From the NCBI RefSeq assembly GCF_012927485.1, contig NZ_JABBPC010000032.1:1-64000 (forward strand): a stretch of DNA of 64,000 nucleotides, read 5' to 3'. The DNA is from Polaromonas sp. GTDB lineage: Bacteria; Pseudomonadota; Gammaproteobacteria; Burkholderiales; Burkholderiaceae_C. Positions 45,479-54,790 of the stretch are shown here, piece after piece (position 1 is the first letter of the stretch; each line of letters begins with the position of its first letter). The position numbers were made by a program, and so were the translations under genes. The notes below the pieces were generated by a model that was given only the letters and a program-made list of their open reading frames with translations, made no database searches and was not told the DNA's origin.

Positions 45479-47596
45479 TTAAAAAAGGGTTCGCACGCCC
45501 ACAAATAGCCGCCTTCCCGCCGCAGGTTCGAAGTAGCGTCCGTTCGCATCATTGACAATGACCGACCCGGCATAGTTCCGAGCCAACAGATTATCAAGGC
45601 GGCCATACAACACCATCTTCACGCCGTCGAACGTGAATTCCTTGCCCAAGCGGGCGTTGAACACCGCATAGCCTGGGGCGGCGTCGCTGTTGCGGTCATT
45701 CACGGAGGTTTTGCTCTCGACGCGCATTTCCAGCCCCCCTTTCATCGAGTCCCCAAGGCTTGTTTCGACTTCGGCTGACAGGCTATGGCGTGGCGCGCCC
45801 GGCAGCCGGTTGCCGGCCGGGACCGTTCCCAGCGCGTTGGTGTAGGGTGCATCGAAGCGCGCATCCAGCAGGGTATAGCCGATTCGAGTGCTGGCGCCCG
45901 CCCAGTTTGCCGACCACGACGCCTCGACACCGCGCCTGCGGGTGCGGTCGGCATTTTGAAAAGTGGCGCGACCGCCGCTGGTTTGAGACACGATTTCATC
46001 GCGGCTTCTCGCATCGAACAGCGCCGCATCGACGGTATGTCTGCCGCTATGCGACTTGATACCGATTTCACTCTGTGTGCTTTTCGACGGCTTCAATGCG
46101 AAGTTGGGTCCCGCTGCGCCATCAGGGCGGTAGGCGCTTTCGGCCAGCGTCGGCGTTTCGAAGCCGGTACCTAGATTGGCATACACATTGAGCGTTTCTG
46201 CGGCATGCCAAACCAGTCCGACGACCGGGCTGGTATTGCGGTATTCCACGTTTCCACTGGTTCTGGTAGCGGCAGGATTGAAGTGGTCATCAACCTTGAA
46301 ACGCACCGTGGTCGCGCGCACCCCTGCAATGGCTTGCCAATCCGGCGCGAAAGTCCAGTCGACCTGGCCAAACAGATCGCGGTTGCTGGCGCTGTCGTCT
46401 TCATTACGGCGCAATGCGCCGCTATTGCCGCCAATGTTGTCGTATCCCTTGCGGGTTTCCTTCAGCTGGTCGGCCTCCATGCCGACCGTCCAGCGAAGTG
46501 GCAACGCGTTGACGCGCGTGGTGTGGGTCCAGCTGGCACCCAGACCCGCATAGTTGCGATCGAGGTTGACGACGCCATTTGTCAATAGTGCGAGTTTTTG
46601 GTCTACCTTGCGCGCGCCTCCATAAAGACGTGCATTGAGGGTGTCGGCCGCCGATAGCCTGTGGTCGACGACTACGCCAGCCTGCTGTTGTTCAATCGTC
46701 TTACGGGTGTTGAAGGCGTTCGCGGCAGGAATTACTTGTCGCGGATTTTGCGCGAACTGTGCATGTGTCAGCCCCAGTGGGTCTTGTGCCAGTGGCTGAT
46801 CGAACAGGTTGACGATGCCCGTGAGGGTCGTGTCGCTCGACGGTTTGGCAACGACCTTCGTGTTGAGTTGCTCCCTGCGGGCAGCGCTGTGGTCACGAAA
46901 TCCGTCGGTCGAATAGCGCGAGACGTCGAGCAGGCCGCTCAGCGTTTCGCTGCCGCCGCCAATCCCGCCGTCGAAATGCCGCTGCTTGTTCGACCCGAAG
47001 CCCGCGGATAGCCCGTATTCAGGTTTGCCCGAAGTGACCGGCGGGTCCTTGGTGAATAGCTGCAGCACGCCGCCAGCGGCGTTGCCATACAGCTGCGCTA
47101 GCGGGCCACGCAATAATTCAATGCGTTTGACCGATGTCAGGTTGGCGGTAGCGGCCTGGCCCTGCCCATCAGGCATGGTCGCAGGGATGCCGTCGACCAG
47201 AATACGCACGCCGCGCACGCCAAAGGTCGAGCGGGTACCGAAGCCGCGTACCGAGACCTGCAAATCCTGCGCAAAGTTCTGGCGATCGCGTATCTGCAGG
47301 CCGGCCACGCCGGACATCAGCTCTGATAAGTTAACCAGGGGCGACGCGGTGTGGAACGGGTCTACCTCCACCGAGTCGATTGCGCCCGGTGCATCGAAGC
47401 GGCGCTGTTCGGCGCGGCTGGCGCTGATGACGATTTCTTTCAGCGTTGTGCTCCCGCCTTCTTGCGCCTGGGCCACGGCAAGACCTGTCGCCACTAAAGA
47501 AAATACGGCGCAGGCGGGTCCGAATCGACTCCGTGAGAAGGCACCGTAGCCAGGCGCGGCAGCAGAAGATTTGTTCAATAACCAGAAATTTGACAT
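45479..47596 (-). CDS. pqqU: TonB-dependent outer-membrane receptor, PqqU/YncD-like
   Basis: The 705-residue receptor has a signal peptide (VFSLVATGLAVAQAQ, residues 32-46), a plug domain and a beta-barrel ending in Phe. Plug segments LQIRDRQNFAQDLQVSVRGF and VDGIPATMPDGQGQ match what I remember of E. coli YncD almost residue for residue, as do FETPTLAESAYRPDG, GGRATFQNADRTRRRG and the C-terminal SVIVNDANGRYFEP. YncD was renamed PqqU because it imports pyrroloquinoline quinone, so PQQ uptake is the best guess. No PQQ enzyme or TonB-ExbBD gene is nearby. It lies between rpsT and murJ. Confidence 0.85.
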   Translation of the reverse strand: MSNFWLLNKSSAAAPGYGAFSRSRFGPACAVFSLVATGLAVAQAQEGGSTTLKEIVISASRAEQRRFDAPGAIDSVEVDPFHTASPLVNLSELMSGVAGLQIRDRQNFAQDLQVSVRGFGTRSTFGVRGVRILVDGIPATMPDGQGQAATANLTSVKRIELLRGPLAQLYGNAAGGVLQLFTKDPPVTSGKPEYGLSAGFGSNKQRHFDGGIGGGSETLSGLLDVSRYSTDGFRDHSAARREQLNTKVVAKPSSDTTLTGIVNLFDQPLAQDPLGLTHAQFAQNPRQVIPAANAFNTRKTIEQQQAGVVVDHRLSAADTLNARLYGGARKVDQKLALLTNGVVNLDRNYAGLGASWTHTTRVNALPLRWTVGMEADQLKETRKGYDNIGGNSGALRRNEDDSASNRDLFGQVDWTFAPDWQAIAGVRATTVRFKVDDHFNPAATRTSGNVEYRNTSPVVGLVWHAAETLNVYANLGTGFETPTLAESAYRPDGAAGPNFALKPSKSTQSEIGIKSHSGRHTVDAALFDARSRDEIVSQTSGGRATFQNADRTRRRGVEASWSANWAGASTRIGYTLLDARFDAPYTNALGTVPAGNRLPGAPRHSLSAEVETSLGDSMKGGLEMRVESKTSVNDRNSDAAPGYAVFNARLGKEFTFDGVKMVLYGRLDNLLARNYAGSVIVNDANGRYFEPAAGRRLFVGVRTLF

Positions 47597-47993
47597 CTTG
47601 ATAGGTGCACCGCTGAAAATTAAACCACCGTGTTGCTGCCACTTTTAGGGGCTGAGACAAGGACCGTTTCTCACCCGCGTCAGACAAGCAAAGATTCTGG
47701 ATCGTACCGTGGCTGGGCTGCAACGAACCCTCCCACAATCGCTGCTTGGCATCCTTTTGCCGGAGATCACGAGCGTTGTTGGCAGCAACGTTTTGTACAT
47801 GAGGAGGAGAAGTCCAAGCAGTTTGTAAGGGCTTGTTCGTGCAGCGCGGGCTTTTGTAAATAGAACAAAAGAGGTGTTCAGGATGATTCCCCGCCCGGAA
47901 AGTGACGACTGTTCATGCCTGCCGTGACGCGGTAATGCCGCCAGCCCCAAAAGCTCCGAGGGCGGGCTCCGCGACAACGCATAAACTCCTGCG

Positions 47994-49559
47994 GTGTCAC
48001 TTTTCAAATCCGCCTCCACCGTTTCCCTGCTCACCTTGGTTTCCCGCGTCACCGGTTTGGTGCGGGAACTGTTGATTGCGTCGACTTTTGGCGCCAGCGC
48101 CATGACCGATGCTTTCAACGTGGCATTTCGTATTCCCAACCTGTTTCGCCGGCTCTTTGCGGAAGGGGCGTTCAGTCAGGCCTTTGTGCCGGTGCTGGCA
48201 GGTAGCAAGGCCAAGAACGGCGAGGTGGCTACCAAGCTGCTAATTGACCGGGTTGCGACGCTGTTGACGTGGGTGCTGCTGCTGACTTGTGTGGCCGGTG
48301 TGGCCGCGGCGCCCGCGCTGGTCTGGGCCATGGCGAGTGGCTTGAAGCAGCAGCCGCGCGGGTTTGAAGCTGCCGTGGTGATGACGCGCTGGATGTTTCC
48401 GTATATCGGCTTTATGTCCCTGGTGGCGCTGTCCTCGGGTGTGCTCAATACCTGGCGGCATTTTGCGGTGTCCGCGGCCACGCCGGTGCTGCTGAATGTC
48501 GCCATGATTTCTGCGGCCTGGTTGGGCGCCCCCTGGTTCAAGTCCTTGGGCATCGAGCCGGTCTACGCTTTGGGTGGCGGCGTGATGCTGGGCGGAATAT
48601 TGCAGCTTGCGGTACAGGTGCCGGCATTGCTGCGTCTCGGTTTACTGCCAAGGATAGGTTGGAATTGGTCGATGATCAAGGTGGCCTGGTCAGATCCAGC
48701 TACTAAAAACATAGCAAAATTGATGGTTCCAGCTTTGCTGGGCGTGAGTGTGGCGCAAATTTCCCTCCTCATCAATACCCAGATCGCATCGCATCTGACG
48801 CCCGGTAGTGTCAGCTGGCTGACTTATGCCGACCGTTTGATGGAATTTCCGACGGCCATGCTGGGTGTCGCGATCGGCGTGGTGCTGACGCCGCAACTTG
48901 CGGCCGCCAAAGCGGCAGGCGACGCCGGCAGATACTCGGCCATGCTCGACTGGGGCTTGCGCATCGTGGTGCTGCTGGCGGTGCCCTGCGCCGTGGCTTT
49001 GCTGACTTTTTCTCAGCCGCTGGTGGCTACGCTGTACCACTATGGCGCTTTTAGCGACCGCGATGTGCAGCAGACCACGACTGCATTGATGGGCTACGGC
49101 GCAGGGCTGCTGGGGCTGGTCGCCATCAAGGTGCTGGCGCCGGGTTTTTATGCCAGCCAGGACATTAAAACACCGGTACGCATTGCGGTCGGGGTACTCG
49201 TCATCACGCAGCTCCTGAATCTGGTCCTGGTCCCAGGGTTTCAGCACGCCGGGCTCGCGCTGGCCATCGGCATTGGCGCGCTGATCAATGCGATGTTGTT
49301 GCTCTTTGGTCTGATACGACGTGGAAGCTACAAACCCGCGCCGGGTTGGGGCGTGTTTGCGATCCAGGTGCTGGCGGCAAGTGCGCTACTGGCGGTGTTT
49401 TTGCTTTGGGCCGCGGGAGCGGTGAGCTGGATCGGCCTCAAAAGCCATTATTTACAGCGAATTGGCTTGCTGGCCCTGGTTCTTACCGTCTCGGGCGTTA
49501 TTTATTTCGCAGCGCTCCGGGTGTCGGGATTGAAGTTGCGCCAATTGCTTCGGCGCTGA
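47994..49559 (+). CDS. murJ: Lipid II flippase MurJ
   Basis: MurJ moves lipid II across the inner membrane for peptidoglycan synthesis. The 521-residue protein has fourteen predicted helices. Its N-terminal motif TLVSRVTGLVRELLIASTFG and the adjacent DAFNVAFRIPNLFRRLFAEGAF are hallmark MurJ/MviN sequences. Translation starts at GTG 47994. The 397-bp region upstream (47597-47993) contains no other gene that I can support. A copy of the dispersed dyad lies at 48699-48715. Confidence 0.95.
   Translation: MSLFKSASTVSLLTLVSRVTGLVRELLIASTFGASAMTDAFNVAFRIPNLFRRLFAEGAFSQAFVPVLAGSKAKNGEVATKLLIDRVATLLTWVLLLTCVAGVAAAPALVWAMASGLKQQPRGFEAAVVMTRWMFPYIGFMSLVALSSGVLNTWRHFAVSAATPVLLNVAMISAAWLGAPWFKSLGIEPVYALGGGVMLGGILQLAVQVPALLRLGLLPRIGWNWSMIKVAWSDPATKNIAKLMVPALLGVSVAQISLLINTQIASHLTPGSVSWLTYADRLMEFPTAMLGVAIGVVLTPQLAAAKAAGDAGRYSAMLDWGLRIVVLLAVPCAVALLTFSQPLVATLYHYGAFSDRDVQQTTTALMGYGAGLLGLVAIKVLAPGFYASQDIKTPVRIAVGVLVITQLLNLVLVPGFQHAGLALAIGIGALINAMLLLFGLIRRGSYKPAPGWGVFAIQVLAASALLAVFLLWAAGAVSWIGLKSHYLQRIGLLALVLTVSGVIYFAALRVSGLKLRQLLRR
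48699..48715 (+). repeat. 17-bp dyad inside murJ (GCTACTAAAAACATAGC)
   Basis: Same outer arms as the lolA copy (GCTACT and ATAGC with six bases between), translated in frame in a membrane-protein loop. Confidence 0.45.
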
Positions 49560-49653
49560 TCCAACTGGCTGGACTTGCTTCAGGTTGATCGCGGGGCCAC
49601 CCGGAGGCATTTCCCGATTTACACGGTGCGTTGGTTTGTGAGAAAGTATCGCT

Positions 49654-50505
49654 ATGCAATTAAATCTGGCCACACCGTCCCCGCTGCAGTATTTCTCCAG
49701 CCTGGTGCAGAGCGATGAGCATTTTCCGTTGCTCGAAGCCGCCATCAGTCTGGCCCAGGACGAGTACCCGGGCTTGGACGTGCAGCAGGTGCTCGGCGAT
49801 GTGGACCAGCTGCTGGCCCGCCTCAAACGGCGGCTGCCTGCCGATTCACCCGACCTCCAACGCCTGCGAGCGCTGAATCAGTTTTTTTTTAGGGACCTCA
49901 GCTTTGGCGGCAACGTCAATGACTACTACGATCCGGACAACAGCTACCTGAACGCGGTGCTGCGGACCCGGCGCGGCATTCCCATCACGCTGGCGGTGCT
50001 TTGGCTGGAGTTGGCTTTGGGACTGGGGTTGAATGCGCGGGGCGTGGCTTTTCCCGGACATTTCATGGTCAAAGTCAACCTGCCTAAGGGTCAGGTGCTG
50101 ATTGACCCGCTCAGTGGCCAGTCCCTAAGCCGCGAAGAGCTGGCCGAACGACTGGCGCCGTTCCGGCAGCGCAGCAGCGGCCTGCTTGATGAGTTCGAAG
50201 TCCCCATGGGTCTTTACCTGCAGTCGGCGCTTCCGCGCGAGATCATCAACCGCATGCTGTGCAATCTGAAGGAGATTCACAAAACCCAGGAAGACTGGCC
50301 GCGTTTGATTCCTGTGCAGAACCGCCTGATTGTGTTGCAGCCCGATGCATGGCCCGAATACCGCGATCGCGGGCTGGCCTGGGCGGCGCAAGGCGAGCCG
50401 GCGCGGGCGGTGGCCGATCTGGAGGTCTACCTGCGGTATGCCGATGACGCACCGGATATCGGCGCCATGGCCGAGCGTCTGGCTCAGTTGCGACAGAGCG
50501 AATAA
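49654..50505 (+). CDS. SirB1-family transglutaminase-like/TPR protein
   Basis: The 283-residue protein contains the SirB1 N-terminal region (LNQFFFRDLSFGGNVNDYYD, YLNAVLRTRRGIPITLAVLW, GVAFPGHFMVKV) and a C-terminal tetratricopeptide-like part (RDRGLAWAAQGEPARAVADL). The family is widespread in proteobacteria with no firm function; a transglutaminase-like fold is likely. It follows murJ by about 95 bp in the same direction. Confidence 0.87.
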   Translation: MQLNLATPSPLQYFSSLVQSDEHFPLLEAAISLAQDEYPGLDVQQVLGDVDQLLARLKRRLPADSPDLQRLRALNQFFFRDLSFGGNVNDYYDPDNSYLNAVLRTRRGIPITLAVLWLELALGLGLNARGVAFPGHFMVKVNLPKGQVLIDPLSGQSLSREELAERLAPFRQRSSGLLDEFEVPMGLYLQSALPREIINRMLCNLKEIHKTQEDWPRLIPVQNRLIVLQPDAWPEYRDRGLAWAAQGEPARAVADLEVYLRYADDAPDIGAMAERLAQLRQSE

Positions 50506-50594
50506 CCAAGGTATTACGGCGCTGGATCTTTGAAGGGCCTGCTTGATAAGGTCCGGTGCAAAATTTCTCGGCGCAGCCGCTGTTTAGGAGGCGT

Positions 50595-51815
50595 TTACGA
50601 GACGCCGGGTCTGCGCCAGAACCACAGCAGTATGAGCGCCGTCAAGCTAAAGCAGGCCCCCGCCGCGAAGGTGGCGGGCGCGCCTAGTTGGTCCCAAAGA
50701 ACGCCTGCCACTGTGCTGGCCAGCAGCATCGCCAAGCCGCTCATCAGGTTGAAAAAACCGAAGGCTGTGCCGCGCAGGTCAGTCGGGGCGGTGTCGGTGA
50801 CCATGGTCGCGAGCAGGCCTTGAGTCATGGCCATGTGCAGTCCCCACAAGGCGATGCCGGCCCACACCCAAGCCCAGTGGCTGCTCGCAGCCAGCACGCC
50901 ATCGGCGGCAATCAGCACCACCAGGCCCCAAGCCAGCAGCGTGGTGTGGCTGACGGCGTCCGACAGCTTGCCGAAAGGGTAAGCGCCGAGTGCATAAACC
51001 AGGTTCATGGCTATCAGCACCAGCGGCGTGTAAGCCGCGGGCAAGCCGCCTTGCAGGGCGCGTAATAGTAAAAAGGCTTCGCTGAAGCGTGCCAGCGTGA
51101 ACACCGCGCCAATGGCGACCACGCGCCAGTAGGAGGCGCTTAGACGACGCAGATTGGCTTTGCTAATAGGGTTATGACGGGGCGCTGCCAAGGCTGGCAC
51201 AGGTTCCTGGACACCAAATAGCAGTAACGCCACGGCCATGAACCCCGGAACTATTGCCACCCAGAAAATAGCCCGGAAGTCGTTGGCCCAGAGCAGCATC
51301 AAGCCCATGGCGACGAGCGGTCCGACGAAAGCCCCGACGGTGTCGAGCGATTGGCGCAGTCCGAACGCTGCGCCTCTCATCTCGGGCGGTGCCAGATCGG
51401 CCACCAGCGCGTCGCGCGGTGCACCCCGCAGGCCTTTACCAACCCGGTCGATCAAGCGGGCGGCGAGCACCAGACCCGTGGTCGTGGCCAAGGCGAAGAG
51501 TGGTTTCGAAGCAGCGCCCAGCCCATAACCCAGCAGGGCCAGCGGCTTGCGCTTGCCCCAGTAATCACTGAGCACGCCCGAGAACACCTTGACGATCAGG
51601 GCCGTGGCCTCGGCGAAGCCTTCAATCAGGCCGACGGCCCACATGCTGGTGCCCAGCACTGTCACCATAAAGACCGGCAGCAGGCTGTGAATCATCTCGG
51701 AAGAGATATCCATCAGCAAGCTGACAAAGCCCAGCGCCCAGATGGCGGCTGGCAAGCGCCGCGTCGGGCTTGGAGAGGCGTCGGTGCGTCGTGAGGCCTT
51801 AGGCGGGATAGGCAT
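50595..51815 (-). CDS. Major facilitator superfamily transporter
   Basis: The 406-residue protein has twelve predicted helices. The first loop between helices two and three is GVLSDYWGKRKPLALLGYG, and a second conserved region is RLIDRVGKGLRGAPRDALVA. This pattern occurs in a proteobacterial MFS group annotated as permeases of unknown substrate. It lies upstream-convergent to the SirB1 gene and 45 bp downstream of purM on the same strand. Confidence 0.85.
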   Translation of the reverse strand: MPIPPKASRRTDASPSPTRRLPAAIWALGFVSLLMDISSEMIHSLLPVFMVTVLGTSMWAVGLIEGFAEATALIVKVFSGVLSDYWGKRKPLALLGYGLGAASKPLFALATTTGLVLAARLIDRVGKGLRGAPRDALVADLAPPEMRGAAFGLRQSLDTVGAFVGPLVAMGLMLLWANDFRAIFWVAIVPGFMAVALLLFGVQEPVPALAAPRHNPISKANLRRLSASYWRVVAIGAVFTLARFSEAFLLLRALQGGLPAAYTPLVLIAMNLVYALGAYPFGKLSDAVSHTTLLAWGLVVLIAADGVLAASSHWAWVWAGIALWGLHMAMTQGLLATMVTDTAPTDLRGTAFGFFNLMSGLAMLLASTVAGVLWDQLGAPATFAAGACFSLTALILLWFWRRPGVS

Positions 51816-51860
51816 GAAACGTTGCCTTGAAGTTCTTTTTCAGTCGCTGCGCGGGATGCA

Positions 51861-52901
51861 TCAGCTGACGATGACGGCGGCGTCATCGCCACGGGGGGCA
51901 ATCACGCCGATCTCATAAACCGACTCGCCCGCCGCGCGCAGTGAGTCTGCACAAGCCGGGGCGCTGGCCGCATCGATGACCACCACCATGCCGATGCCGT
52001 TGTTGAAGGTGCGGTTCATTTCAAAGTCAGAGATGGCGGCCGTCTTTTGCAGCCACGCAAACAGTTCGGTTTGTGGCCAGCTGCCTTTTTTCAGGTGTGC
52101 GGACGTGCCTTCGGGCAGTACGCGGGGAATGTTTTCGAGCAAGCCGCCGCCCGTGATATGGGCGAGTGCCTTGATCGGATGCTGCGCCAGTGCCGCCAGA
52201 ACGTTTTTGACATAAAGCCGCGTTGGCTCCATCAGGGCCAGTTTAAAAGGCTTGCCGTCCAGGCTGGCAGGTAGATCGGCGCCGGCTCGTTCAATGCACT
52301 TGCGAACCAGGCTAAAACCGTTGGAATGCACGCCGCTGCTGGCTAGGCCCAGCACCACGTCCCCGGGCTTGACTTCGCGGCCTGTCAAGATTTTTGATTT
52401 TTCCACCACGCCCACGGCAAAACCGGCCAGATCGTACTCGCCTTCGGGATACATGCCGGGCATTTCAGCCGTTTCCCCGCCAATCAAGGCGCAGCCGCTC
52501 AACTCGCAGCCTCGGGCAATGCCGCCGACCACGGCGGCGGCGGTATCTACATTAAGTTTGCCGCAAGCAAAGTAGTCCAGAAAGAACAGCGGCTCGGCGC
52601 CTTGCACCAACACGTCGTTCACGCTCATGGCCACCAGGTCGATCCCTACGGTGTCGTGCATGTTCCACTCAAAGGCCAGCCGCAGCTTGGTGCCCACGCC
52701 GTCCGTACCACTCACCAGCACGGGTTCCCGGTAGCGCTTGGGCACCTCAAACAGCGCGCCGAAGCCGCCAATGCCCGCCAACACGCCTTCGCGCAATGTC
52801 TTTTTTGCCAAGGGCTTGATGCGTTCAACCAGCGCGTCACCGGCGTCAATGTCAACGCCGGCGTCTTTGTAGCTCAGGGGAGAAGGGGTGGAAGTGTTCA
52901 T
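51861..52901 (-). CDS. purM: Phosphoribosylformylglycinamidine cyclo-ligase
   Basis: PurM (AIR synthetase) closes the imidazole ring in purine synthesis. The 346-residue product begins with [20 protein letters not shown]. It has [20 protein letters not shown] with the ATP-binding loop, [20 protein letters not shown] and [20 protein letters not shown], all diagnostic. ATG 52901 is chosen; upstream in-frame residues are not conserved. It is divergent from the AI-2E-type permease, with 114 bp between starts. An operon with the downstream MFS gene is possible. Confidence 0.96.
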   Translation of the reverse strand: MNTSTPSPLSYKDAGVDIDAGDALVERIKPLAKKTLREGVLAGIGGFGALFEVPKRYREPVLVSGTDGVGTKLRLAFEWNMHDTVGIDLVAMSVNDVLVQGAEPLFFLDYFACGKLNVDTAAAVVGGIARGCELSGCALIGGETAEMPGMYPEGEYDLAGFAVGVVEKSKILTGREVKPGDVVLGLASSGVHSNGFSLVRKCIERAGADLPASLDGKPFKLALMEPTRLYVKNVLAALAQHPIKALAHITGGGLLENIPRVLPEGTSAHLKKGSWPQTELFAWLQKTAAISDFEMNRTFNNGIGMVVVIDAASAPACADSLRAAGESVYEIGVIAPRGDDAAVIVS

Positions 52902-53015
52902 ACGGGTTGGGTTGGTAGGGCTGGGGTACGAGTGGCGGTTGTTCAGTCCGGGCGCGGGGCGCAAGCCCGATAGAATCCAGCCTAAGATTCTAAGGGTTCA
53001 CCTCCGTCAGGTTGT

Positions 53016-54086
53016 ATGCAATTTACTTCTACCCAAAAACGCGCCGGGACATGGTGCCTGATCGCTGCGCTGGCGATTTTGGCGTTGTGGTTTCTGGGGC
53101 CGGTGCTGACACCTTTTGTGGTAGCGGCCGTATTGGCTTATGTGTTGACGCCGGTGGTCAATAAACTTGATGACATGGACCGTGGCCGGGTGCCGCGGGT
53201 CGTGGCAGTCCTGCTCGTCGAGACCCTGTTTATTCTGATTCTTTTGTCCATCCTGCTACTGGTGGTGCCGATTTTTGCCAAGGAACTGCCTTTGCTCCGG
53301 GACCAGCTGCCGCTGCTGGCGGATCGGCTCAACACCTCATTGGTCCCCTGGTTGGCCAAGTTCGGCATCAAGGTGTCGCTGGACGTCGGGAGCATCAAGA
53401 CTTTTGTCGTCAAGTACCTCAATGCCAACGTGGAAGAGGCGTTTATATCGGTTATGTCGTCGCTGAAGCTGGGAGGTAGCGTGGCGTTGACGATCATCGG
53501 CAATGTAGTGCTGATTCCGGTGGCGCTTTTTTTCCTGTTGAATGACTGGGACCAGTTTGTCGCCCGCGTGGTCGAGTTGGTACCACCGAAGATGCGCGCT
53601 TCATTTGACAGTTTCACCGAGGAAGCGGACAGCGTGTTGGGCCAGTATCTGCGCGGCCAGCTGTTGGTGATGGGGGTATTGGCGATCTATTTCAGTCTGG
53701 CGCTGACGCTGTTCGGTTTTGATCTGGCCGTGCCGGTCGGCGTGTTTACCGGGCTGGCCTTTTTCATTCCCTTCCTGGGCTTTGGTCTGGGCATGATTCT
53801 CGCGTTTTTGGCTGGAATTTTGCAGTTCGGTAGTTGGTATGGCGTGCTGGTGGTGGCTGGCGTTTATGGCGCCGGCCAACTGGTGGAGAGCTTTTACCTG
53901 ACCCCGCGGCTGGTCGGCAAGCGCATTGGCCTGCACCCGCTGGCCGTCATTTTTGCGCTGCTCGCTTTCGGGCAGCTGTTTGGCTTTCTCGGCGTTCTGA
54001 TTGCGTTGCCCTCCAGTGCGGTGCTGCTGGTCGGCATTCGGCGTTTGCGAGCCGGCTACATCGCCAGCAAGTTGTACGGCGGATGA
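53016..54086 (+). CDS. AI-2E/PerM-family permease
   Basis: The 356-residue membrane protein has about eight helices in the PerM/YdiK pattern: LGPVLTPFVVAAVLAYVLTPVV and DQFVARVVELVPPKMRASFD, then EADSVLGQYLRGQLLVMGVL and LVESFYLTPRLVGKRIGLHP near residue 300. Members have been linked to autoinducer-2 export or ion transport, but the function of most is unproven. Its stop overlaps an ATG of the hda frame (ATGA at 54083). Confidence 0.88.
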   Translation: MQFTSTQKRAGTWCLIAALAILALWFLGPVLTPFVVAAVLAYVLTPVVNKLDDMDRGRVPRVVAVLLVETLFILILLSILLLVVPIFAKELPLLRDQLPLLADRLNTSLVPWLAKFGIKVSLDVGSIKTFVVKYLNANVEEAFISVMSSLKLGGSVALTIIGNVVLIPVALFFLLNDWDQFVARVVELVPPKMRASFDSFTEEADSVLGQYLRGQLLVMGVLAIYFSLALTLFGFDLAVPVGVFTGLAFFIPFLGFGLGMILAFLAGILQFGSWYGVLVVAGVYGAGQLVESFYLTPRLVGKRIGLHPLAVIFALLAFGQLFGFLGVLIALPSSAVLLVGIRRLRAGYIASKLYGG

Positions 54087-54103
54087 TTCGCGCCATGCCA
54101 GGG

Positions 54104-54790
54104 ATGAAACAGCTTGCATTGGATATCGGGCTGGTTTCCGCCCCCTCGTTTACCAATTTCTTTGTCGGACCTAATGAGGCGGTGGTTAAACACCTGGCAC
54201 TCTGGGCCGGCAACGCCCTGCGTTCGTCGGTACCGACCTACCTCTGGGGTGAAGCCGCAAGCGGCAAGACCCATTTGCTGAAAGCCGTCGCCGAGGTGTT
54301 GCATGCGCAGGGCGCTTTGGTCGGCTGGATCGATGCGTCGGTGCTGGAGCCGGGTGAGTTCAATGAGTCCTGGGCCGCGGTGATTCTGGACGACTGTCAC
54401 CTCTACACGGCGGCACAACAGCAGGTCGCTTTCAACTGGTTCGTGAATGCGCTGAGTGCCGCGGACGGCGTCCCGCGCTGGGTGCTGGCCAGCGGCAATG
54501 TACCGCCGGCCGATCTGGCCTTGCGTGAGGACTTGCGCACGCGCCTGGGTTGGGGTCATGTGTTTGGCTTGCAGGCGTTAACCGAGACTGAGCGACGCGC
54601 TGTACTCAGACGCGAAGCCGATGCGCGCGGTGTGTTTCTGAGCGACGAGGTCATGGATTTCATGCTGACCCGTTTTTCGCGGGATCTGGGAAGCCTGATG
54701 CAGTTGCTGGATCAACTGGACAGTTACGCCTTGCAAACCCAGCGGACCATCACCATTCCACTGATCAAATCCATGCTGGAGAGCGAATGA
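54104..54790 (+). CDS. hda: DnaA regulatory inactivator Hda
   Basis: Hda, with the DNA-loaded sliding clamp, stimulates ATP hydrolysis by DnaA to prevent over-initiation. The 228-residue protein begins MKQLALDIG with the clamp-binding QLxLxx peptide, then the AAA+ core: LWGEAASGKTHLLKAVAEVL near residue 47, AAVILDDCHLYTA near 90, and the sensor/arginine-finger region LREDLRTRLGWGHVFGLQ. ATG 54104 places the clamp motif at the N-terminus; ATG 54083, which overlaps the permease stop, would add seven residues. The HAD gene overlaps the end by 4 bp. Confidence 0.93.
   Translation: MKQLALDIGLVSAPSFTNFFVGPNEAVVKHLALWAGNALRSSVPTYLWGEAASGKTHLLKAVAEVLHAQGALVGWIDASVLEPGEFNESWAAVILDDCHLYTAAQQQVAFNWFVNALSAADGVPRWVLASGNVPPADLALREDLRTRLGWGHVFGLQALTETERRAVLRREADARGVFLSDEVMDFMLTRFSRDLGSLMQLLDQLDSYALQTQRTITIPLIKSMLESE

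Noticed and set aside
47648..47660. GGGGCTGAGACAA resembling the start of a TPP riboswitch upstream of murJ and pqqU
   Set aside because: The rest of the riboswitch (the CTGAT and AGGGA segments) is absent, and no thiamin gene follows.
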